A DNA stretch of 55,954 bases from an uncultured Prevotellaceae bacterium. Lineage in GTDB: Bacteria > Bacteroidota > Bacteroidia > Bacteroidales > Bacteroidaceae. The DNA lies in contig CAMJKP010000017.1 of the NCBI GenBank assembly GCA_946406435.1, positions 1 through 55,954 of the forward strand, written 5' to 3'. The notes beneath the pieces are model-generated. The model ran no database searches. It worked only from the letters and a program-made list of their open reading frames with translations, and was not told the origin of the DNA. Below, one piece after another: positions 51,249 through 55,954 of the stretch (the stretch's first letter is position 1; each line of letters opens with the position of its first letter). The position numbers and the translations under genes are program-made.

Positions 51249-51283
51249 TTATTCGCTAATGCTCAACAAGCTAAAGCAAGTTC
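51249..51283. repeat. TTCGCTAATGCTCAACAAGC module
   Basis: The core matches R-element sequence near 46215-46242 and modules near 27916, 30589 (inverse) and 30968, but here it lacks the rest of the element. Nearby CAACAGCAGCTTGCTGC (51357-51373) resembles the element's outer flank. Confidence 0.55.
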
Positions 51284-51307
51284 TTCACGATGACCAGAAA
51301 ATTTAAC

Positions 51308-51329
51308 CCAGAAAATTTAAATTTTCTGG
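51308..51329. repeat. Perfect 22-base palindrome
   Basis: CCAGAAAATTT is followed directly by its complement AAATTTTCTGG, with a half copy CCAGAAAATTTA just upstream at 51294. It sits in the gap before the DUF3795 gene and could be a protein-binding site or a relic of repeat insertion. Confidence 0.6.
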
Positions 51330-51421
51330 TAATTTTCTAAAAATTTTTATTCCGTCAACAGCAGCTTGCTGCTAAAACAGCAGCGTTTTATTTTCATCGA
51401 ACTCACGTTATTTTAAACATT

Positions 51422-51763
51422 ATGAAAGAAATCATAGCTGATACAAAGATGATTGCAGCCTGCGGACTTTACTGCGGAGCTTGCAAGAAATACCGCATAG
51501 GAAAATGCCCAGGCTGTCATGAAAACGAGAAAGCATCGTGGTGTAAGATCCGCAAATGCTGTATAAAGAAGAGCTTCCATACCTGTGCAGAATGCAAGAC
51601 CGACGTAAAGGCATGTCGGCTTCACAATAATCTGATAGGCAAATTCTTCGCTTTTGTCTTCCGTAGCGACCGTGCAGCCTGTATCCGATATATCCGCGAA
51701 AATGGAGAACAAGCCTTTGCAAGAGAGATGACAAAGCGAGGTGAACAAACCATGCGCAAGTAA
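51422..51763 (+). CDS. DUF3795 cysteine-rich protein
   Basis: A 113-residue protein with the DUF3795 pattern, beginning MIAACGLYCGACKKYRIGKCPGC (from about residue 10). Ten or more cysteines in CxxC pairs suggest zinc or iron-sulphur binding. The C-terminal half (about 66-113) is basic and helical. Function is unknown. It has no obvious consensus promoter and may be transcribed from a site in the repeat-rich gap upstream. A strong hairpin terminator follows at 51820. Confidence 0.85.
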   Translation: MKEIIADTKMIAACGLYCGACKKYRIGKCPGCHENEKASWCKIRKCCIKKSFHTCAECKTDVKACRLHNNLIGKFFAFVFRSDRAACIRYIRENGEQAFAREMTKRGEQTMRK

Positions 51764-51819
51764 TGTCATTTAACCCACATTATTTTATTCACAACATTAC
51801 CAATGACTTAAACAGGAAT

Positions 51820-51838
51820 GGCTCACATAATGTGAGCC
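51820..51838 (+). terminator. Terminator of the DUF3795 gene
   Basis: GGCTCAC pairs with GTGAGCC (with ATAAT in the loop region) and is followed by TTCTATTTTTGT. It lies 57 bases after the stop. Confidence 0.75.
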
Positions 51839-51911
51839 TTCTATTTTTGTAACAAAACCAAAGTAAAAGGCAAGAATCCGAAACCATAAAACTATCAAAT
51901 AAGTTCGTGGC

Positions 51912-51967
51912 CACACATTTTAGTACCGACTTTTTGGGGGACTACACACATTTTAGTACCGACTTTT
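51912..51967. repeat. Two 23-base direct repeats, possible insertion-sequence end
   Basis: Identical CACACATTTTAGTACCGAC-TTTT copies at 51912-51934 and 51945-51967 (33-base period) are separated by TGGGGGACTA. Repeated sites of this type near a terminus are known in IS21-like elements, but no transposase lies in the window, so this could be an orphan end or another protein-binding array. Confidence 0.55.
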
Positions 51968-52101
51968 GATGCAAAGCTACATATTTTTTTATAAATGCAA
52001 ACCCCTTTAGATTTCCTCAATGCCGAAAAACGAAGAAGAGTAATCAAGAACGGCATAAAACAGGCAATAATCGCCAAAATTCAAAATAAACACACGTATT
52101 T

Positions 52102-52133
52102 CTTGCTTAATCTCGTATTTTTTTATATTTTTG
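52102..52133 (+). promoter_or_regulatory. Promoter of the type I restriction-modification locus
   Basis: CTTG at 52102-52105, a 20-base spacer and TATTTTTG at 52126-52133; transcription would start near 52139, about 30 bases before the hsdM ATG at 52170. Confidence 0.7.
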
Positions 52134-52169
52134 CATTTAGAACATTTCGATAATCCCAAATAATAAAGC

Positions 52170-53609
52170 ATGCAATACGAGAACACATTCAAGGCTATTG
52201 ACCAGATTCTGTGGAAGGAGTCTGGCTGTAGCAGCGAACTTGACTACCTTGAACAGAAGTCGTGGCTCTTGTTCCTCAAGTATCTTGACGACCTTGAGAG
52301 CGAGCGCGAGGACGAGGCTGAACTTGAAGGCAAGCAATACAAGCGCATCATCACAGGCTTCAACCGCTGGTCGCAATGGGCTGCCCCTAAGACTGCCGAC
52401 GGCAAGATAGACGTTATCAACGCCATGACGGGCAACGACCTCGTGGAGTTTGTTGACAACAAACTGTTCCCGTTCCTCAAAAGTCTGAAGGCAACGGCTG
52501 CAAGCACCAATTCGCTTGAATTCAAGATTGGCGAGATTTTCGACGAGTTGCACAACAAGATAAAGTCGGGCTTCAATCTGCGTGAGGTCATCAATATGAT
52601 TGACGAACTGCATTTTGAGTCGGCTGACGACAAGCACGAAATGACCGTGCTCTACGAGAATAACATCCAGCGAATGGGCAATGCCGGGCGCAACGGTGGT
52701 GAATACTACACTCCACGCCCTTTGATCCGCAGCATAGTGAAGGTGGTAGATCCAAAGATTGGGGAAACCGTCTATGACCCTGCCTGTGGTAGTGCCGGAT
52801 TCCTCTGCGAGGCTTTCAACTACATGGAGGAAAAGATTGGCTCAACCACCGACAATGATATTCTCCAGCACAGCACTTTCTACGGCATAGAGAAGAAACC
52901 GTTGCCTTATATCATAGCCACCATGAACATGATATTCCACGGCGTGTCAGCCCCTAACATCATCAAGGCTAACACTCTGGCTATCAACCTCACTCAGATA
53001 CAGGAGAAAGACCGCAAGAACGTAATCCTTGCCAATCCTCCGTTTGGCGGCAACGAGCGCGGAGAGGTGTTGCAGAACTTCGAGATAAGGAGTTCCGAAA
53101 CCGCCTATATGTTTATGCAGCATTTCGTAAAGATGCTGAAGGCTAACGGCAGGGCTGGTATTGTGATAAAGAACACCTTCCTTAGCAATGGCGATGCGGC
53201 TGCAATAAGGAAGATGCTGTTGGAGACTTGTAATCTGCACACCGTACTCGACTTGCCATCGGGCGTATTCACAGGAGCAGGAGTAAAGACCGTGGTACTG
53301 TTCTTCACTAAGGGAATGCCTACCGAGAAGGTATGGTATTATCAGATAGACAAGCACTTCACCAAGACCAACCCTATGACGGAGAAGGACTTGGAGGAGT
53401 TCCTTACCTTGCAGAAGACAAAGGCTGAGTCTGAACATTCATGGCTGCTGGATGTCAGTACGCTTGGCGATGACTACGACCTGTCAGTAAAGAATCCGAA
53501 CAAGGTTGAGGAGGTTGACGAGCGCACCCCACAGGAGATAGCAAACAGTATTGTAGAACTCAACGAGATGAACCAAAACTTGTTGAATGAAATCTTGGCA
53601 TTGCTATGA
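52170..53609 (+). CDS. hsdM: Type I restriction-modification system methyltransferase subunit
   Basis: HsdM methylates adenine N6 within the recognition sequence using SAM, together with HsdS. The 479-residue protein has an N-terminal HsdM helical domain (about 1-150), the SAM-binding DPACGSAGF at 203-211 and the catalytic NPPF at 289-292, in family order. Its stop overlaps the start of the next gene by 4 bases. Base composition is more G/C-rich than the helicase island. HsdR is not in the window and may lie to the right. Confidence 0.95.
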   Translation: MQYENTFKAIDQILWKESGCSSELDYLEQKSWLLFLKYLDDLESEREDEAELEGKQYKRIITGFNRWSQWAAPKTADGKIDVINAMTGNDLVEFVDNKLFPFLKSLKATAASTNSLEFKIGEIFDELHNKIKSGFNLREVINMIDELHFESADDKHEMTVLYENNIQRMGNAGRNGGEYYTPRPLIRSIVKVVDPKIGETVYDPACGSAGFLCEAFNYMEEKIGSTTDNDILQHSTFYGIEKKPLPYIIATMNMIFHGVSAPNIIKANTLAINLTQIQEKDRKNVILANPPFGGNERGEVLQNFEIRSSETAYMFMQHFVKMLKANGRAGIVIKNTFLSNGDAAAIRKMLLETCNLHTVLDLPSGVFTGAGVKTVVLFFTKGMPTEKVWYYQIDKHFTKTNPMTEKDLEEFLTLQKTKAESEHSWLLDVSTLGDDYDLSVKNPNKVEEVDERTPQEIANSIVELNEMNQNLLNEILALL

Positions 53610-54739
53610 AAGAGATAGAAAAAACGCATATTCAAGAATTGGCAGAGTGCATTTCCTCATTGATTGAGAATGCTCGCAAACAAGTCAGAACCGCCGTCAA
53701 TACAACTATGGTATATACCTACTATGAGGTAGGGCGTTATATTGTAGAGGATGAGCAGAATGGACAAACGCATGCAAATTATGGCAAGGCTGTACTCAAA
53801 GAACTGTCAGCAAATCTTACTGAAAAATTTGGTGCGGGGTGGTCTGTTGAAACGCTTACCAAATGTCGTAGGTTCTACAACGTATATTCAATTTCTCAAA
53901 CTGCGTTTACGAAATCAGAGAAAAGCGCACTTCGTGCTAACAATCTGAATCCCAAGAATATAATTCCCAAAATGAATTTCGTCCACAGTGTAGACGAAAT
54001 TCATAACTTCATACTGCCATGGTCTCACTATCAAGTCTTGATGCGCGAAGAAAATCCTCAAGCACGAAGTTTCTATGAGAAAGAGGCATATAACCAACAA
54101 TGGAGTGTACGACAGCTCCAGCGTCAGGTGGCAAGCAGTCTCTACGAACGTCTAGCATTAAGCCGAGACAAAGAAGAGGTCATGCGCCTTGCCAATGAAG
54201 GACAGACAATAGAGAAACCTACGGATATAATAAAAAATCCACTCGTACTTGAATTCATTGGTCTTAAGCCCGATTCTGCTTATAGCGAGTCAAAACTTGA
54301 ATCTGCCATTCTTAGTAAGCTTCAAGATTTCCTTCTTGAATGTGGCAAGGGATTCCTGTTTGAAGCTCGTCAGAAGCGATTTACGTTTGACGAGGATAAT
54401 TTCTATGTAGATCTTGTGCTTTATAACCGTCTGTTGCAATGCTATGTGCTTATAGATCTGAAGGTTGACAAACTTACTCATCAGGATCTTGGGCAGATGC
54501 AAATGTATGTCAATTATTTTGACCGCTACGTAAAACAAGAATTTGAGAAACCTACTATCGGAATATTACTCTGCAAGACCAAGAGCGATGCTATTGTAGA
54601 ACTTACATTACCAAAAGATGCAAATATTTACGCCCAACAATATGCTCTATGCCTTCCTGACAAAAGTCTTCTACAGACAAAAGTCCGTGAATGGATTTCA
54701 GAATATAAAGACATAAACGAAGAGGAGGAAGAAGGATGA
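53606..54739 (+). CDS. DUF1016 (YhcG-type) PD-(D/E)XK nuclease-domain protein
   Basis: A 377-residue protein of the DUF1016/YhcG family. The N-terminal part (about 8-150) has TTMVYTYYEVGRYIVE near 33-48 and GAGWSVETLTKCRRFY near 76-91, a DNA-binding helical domain. The C-terminal part carries FVDLVLYN-like and VLIDLKVDKLTHQD strands (about 271-295), giving the D-x15-DLK core of PD-(D/E)XK nucleases. It overlaps hsdM and hsdS by 4 bases each, so it is built into the operon. Its role in restriction is not established. Confidence 0.85.
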   Translation: MKEIEKTHIQELAECISSLIENARKQVRTAVNTTMVYTYYEVGRYIVEDEQNGQTHANYGKAVLKELSANLTEKFGAGWSVETLTKCRRFYNVYSISQTAFTKSEKSALRANNLNPKNIIPKMNFVHSVDEIHNFILPWSHYQVLMREENPQARSFYEKEAYNQQWSVRQLQRQVASSLYERLALSRDKEEVMRLANEGQTIEKPTDIIKNPLVLEFIGLKPDSAYSESKLESAILSKLQDFLLECGKGFLFEARQKRFTFDEDNFYVDLVLYNRLLQCYVLIDLKVDKLTHQDLGQMQMYVNYFDRYVKQEFEKPTIGILLCKTKSDAIVELTLPKDANIYAQQYALCLPDKSLLQTKVREWISEYKDINEEEEEG

Positions 54740-55923
54740 AGAAGGGTTGGGAGTATAAGAAGTTACTCGATGTTTGTGACTTTCAGGGAGGTGCTCAACC
54801 TCCAAAATCAGAATGGGTAAAAAATCCACAAAATGGTTATGTAAGAATGCTTCAAATTCGTGATTTTACTCAAAGTCGTGAAGCAGTACCTGAATACGTA
54901 AAATTGACCAATAAAGTTAGAACATGTAGTTGCGACGATATCATGGTTGGCAGATATGGTGCATCAGTTGGAAAAATCCTTACAGGTCTTGCAGGGGCAT
55001 ATAATGTAGCTCTCATGAAAACACTTCCTGATAAAGATTTTCTAATAAAGCCATATCTGAGGTTTTATTTGTTGTCTAATTGTTTTCAAGGGTATTTAAC
55101 GAGTTTAGGAGGGAGAGCTGCCCAAGCAGGTTTCAGCAAGGATGACCTCGCAAATCTGTCAATAGCATTACCTCCCCTCTCTGAGCAAAAAGAAATCGTA
55201 GAATATCTTGATTCTTCTTTTGCAAAGATTGACAAGCTAAAGGAAAATGCTGCCAAGAATCTTGAAGAAGCAAAAGCCCTTTTCCAATCAGCCTTAAAAG
55301 ACGCTCTTGAGCCAAAAGAAGGATGGGAAGAGAAAACGCTGAAAGAATTGTCTGAAATTCAAAGTGGTTATGCTTTCAAAAGTTCCGATTTTAAGTCAAG
55401 CGGAAAATATCAAGTAATACGAATGGGAAATGTACGCCCAGGAGTAATTAGATATAACGAGTCACCTGTTTTTATTAATGAAGAGCTTGACGAAAAGGCA
55501 AAGGAAAAAGCCTTGTTGCAAATTGGCGATATGATAATCACTCAAACGGGTTCAAGAAATAAGCGAGATTATGGTTTTACAGTATTAATCGAAAAAGACA
55601 ATCTTCTTCTTAATCAACGAATTGCAAGAATACGAGTAAAAGACAAATTGCTTAATAAATATCTTCTTTATTATAGTTGGACAGACTATTTTAGAGATCA
55701 ATATTTTGCGAATGAAGGTGGCACCGTTGGTCAAGGAAACGTTGGAATGGATGCTATTAAAGATAATATTATTCCTTTACCTTCCTTGCCAGAGCAGCAA
55801 TCAATCGTTTCATTCCTTGACTCTCTCAGCGAGAAGGTGAATACTCTTCAGCAGAACTACTCACGCATCTGCGATGAGTGTGACGCATTGAAACAAGCAA
55901 TACTAAGGCAAGTGTTTGAGTGA
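54736..55923 (+). CDS. hsdS: Type I restriction-modification specificity subunit
   Basis: HsdS sets the DNA target through two target-recognition domains joined by conserved helices. The 395-residue protein has TRD1 (about 1-145) ending in LPPLSEQKEIVEYLDSSFAKID near 153-174, and TRD2 (about 195-340) ending in LPSLPEQQSIVSFLDSLSEKVN near 348-369. The repeated EQ-IV-LD helices are the HsdS hallmark. The two TRDs are unlike each other, as expected for a bipartite site. The stop is 31 bases before the window end. Confidence 0.92.
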   Translation: MKKGWEYKKLLDVCDFQGGAQPPKSEWVKNPQNGYVRMLQIRDFTQSREAVPEYVKLTNKVRTCSCDDIMVGRYGASVGKILTGLAGAYNVALMKTLPDKDFLIKPYLRFYLLSNCFQGYLTSLGGRAAQAGFSKDDLANLSIALPPLSEQKEIVEYLDSSFAKIDKLKENAAKNLEEAKALFQSALKDALEPKEGWEEKTLKELSEIQSGYAFKSSDFKSSGKYQVIRMGNVRPGVIRYNESPVFINEELDEKAKEKALLQIGDMIITQTGSRNKRDYGFTVLIEKDNLLLNQRIARIRVKDKLLNKYLLYYSWTDYFRDQYFANEGGTVGQGNVGMDAIKDNIIPLPSLPEQQSIVSFLDSLSEKVNTLQQNYSRICDECDALKQAILRQVFE

Positions 55924-55954
55924 GTAACCAACAACAGCAATACTAAAACCAATA

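Larger units (their letters stand above)
51764..52169. other. 406-base gap between DUF3795 and hsdM
   Basis: It holds a terminator (51820-51838), a pair of 23-base direct repeats that may be an insertion-sequence end (51912-51967), an AT-rich stretch and the hsdM promoter (52102-52133). No coding gene is evident. Confidence 0.65.

Noticed and set aside
51895..52077. A 60-residue minus-strand frame before hsdM as a transposase fragment
   Set aside because: The repeated KVGTKMC arises from the two direct repeats; no transposase motif (DDE, HTH) is visible.

Overview
The window is chromosomal DNA from a member of the Bacteroidota, most likely a Prevotella/Segatella-type gut or oral anaerobe. 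The evidence is the Bacteroidota division/wall cluster with its special FtsL-like protein, a BspA-like leucine-rich-repeat protein, DUF4294, DUF3108 and Big_5 lipoproteins, and start regions with little Shine-Dalgarno character. Many promoters match the Bacteroidota form TTTG-N19/20-TAnnTTTG. Genus is inferred from protein style, not proven. No tRNA, rRNA or CRISPR array was seen.

Region 1 (1-13467, minus strand) is an uninterrupted dcw cluster read as mraZ-rsmH-ftsL-ftsI-murE-mraY-murD-ftsW-murG-murC-ftsQ-ftsA, with only the first ten codons of ftsA present. It makes the lipid II precursors (MurC, MurD, MurE, MraY, MurG), polymerises and crosslinks septal peptidoglycan (FtsW, FtsI) and supplies divisome parts (FtsL, FtsQ, FtsA). 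The mraZ promoter carries three AAAGTGG boxes spaced exactly 10 bp apart, which fit a MraZ operator.

Region 2 (13850-30309) is mostly housekeeping: a BspA-like protein, a GH3-family protein, a Big_5 lipoprotein, a DUF3108 protein, a MATE exporter, an operon of a thioredoxin-fold lipoprotein, ribF and a CPBP protease, a DUF4294 protein, an epimerase-PAP2 operon, and RNase R. The gaps hold several families of palindromic intergenic repeats, some in 5' leaders and two apparently recruited into coding ends.

Region 3 (30310-42691) is an accessory island. Its core is a tightly overlapping four-gene minus-strand operon (41799-32364): three unrecognised proteins and a 1726-residue DExH helicase with a DUF1998-type cysteine-rich C-terminus. 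The layout resembles a Druantia type I anti-phage system without DruA. The second protein appears to carry an McrB-like AAA+ fold whose Walker A and B residues have been lost. A DUF4160/DUF2442 pair lies downstream. Decayed RhuM and DnaQ-like exonuclease genes, and a palindromic promoter/operator, lie upstream. The AT-rich stretch with 30310-31690 full of palindromes looks like a hotspot.

Region 4 (42692-51763) has an outer-membrane-type protein, a SulP anion transporter, and a plus-strand group of possible drug-modifying genes: GyrI-like binding protein, CAT-like acetyltransferase, GNAT, class A beta-lactamase, Ntn amidase, MerR/GyrI regulator and a DUF3795 protein. Region 5 (52126-end) is a type I restriction-modification locus, hsdM-DUF1016 nuclease-hsdS; hsdR is not in the window.
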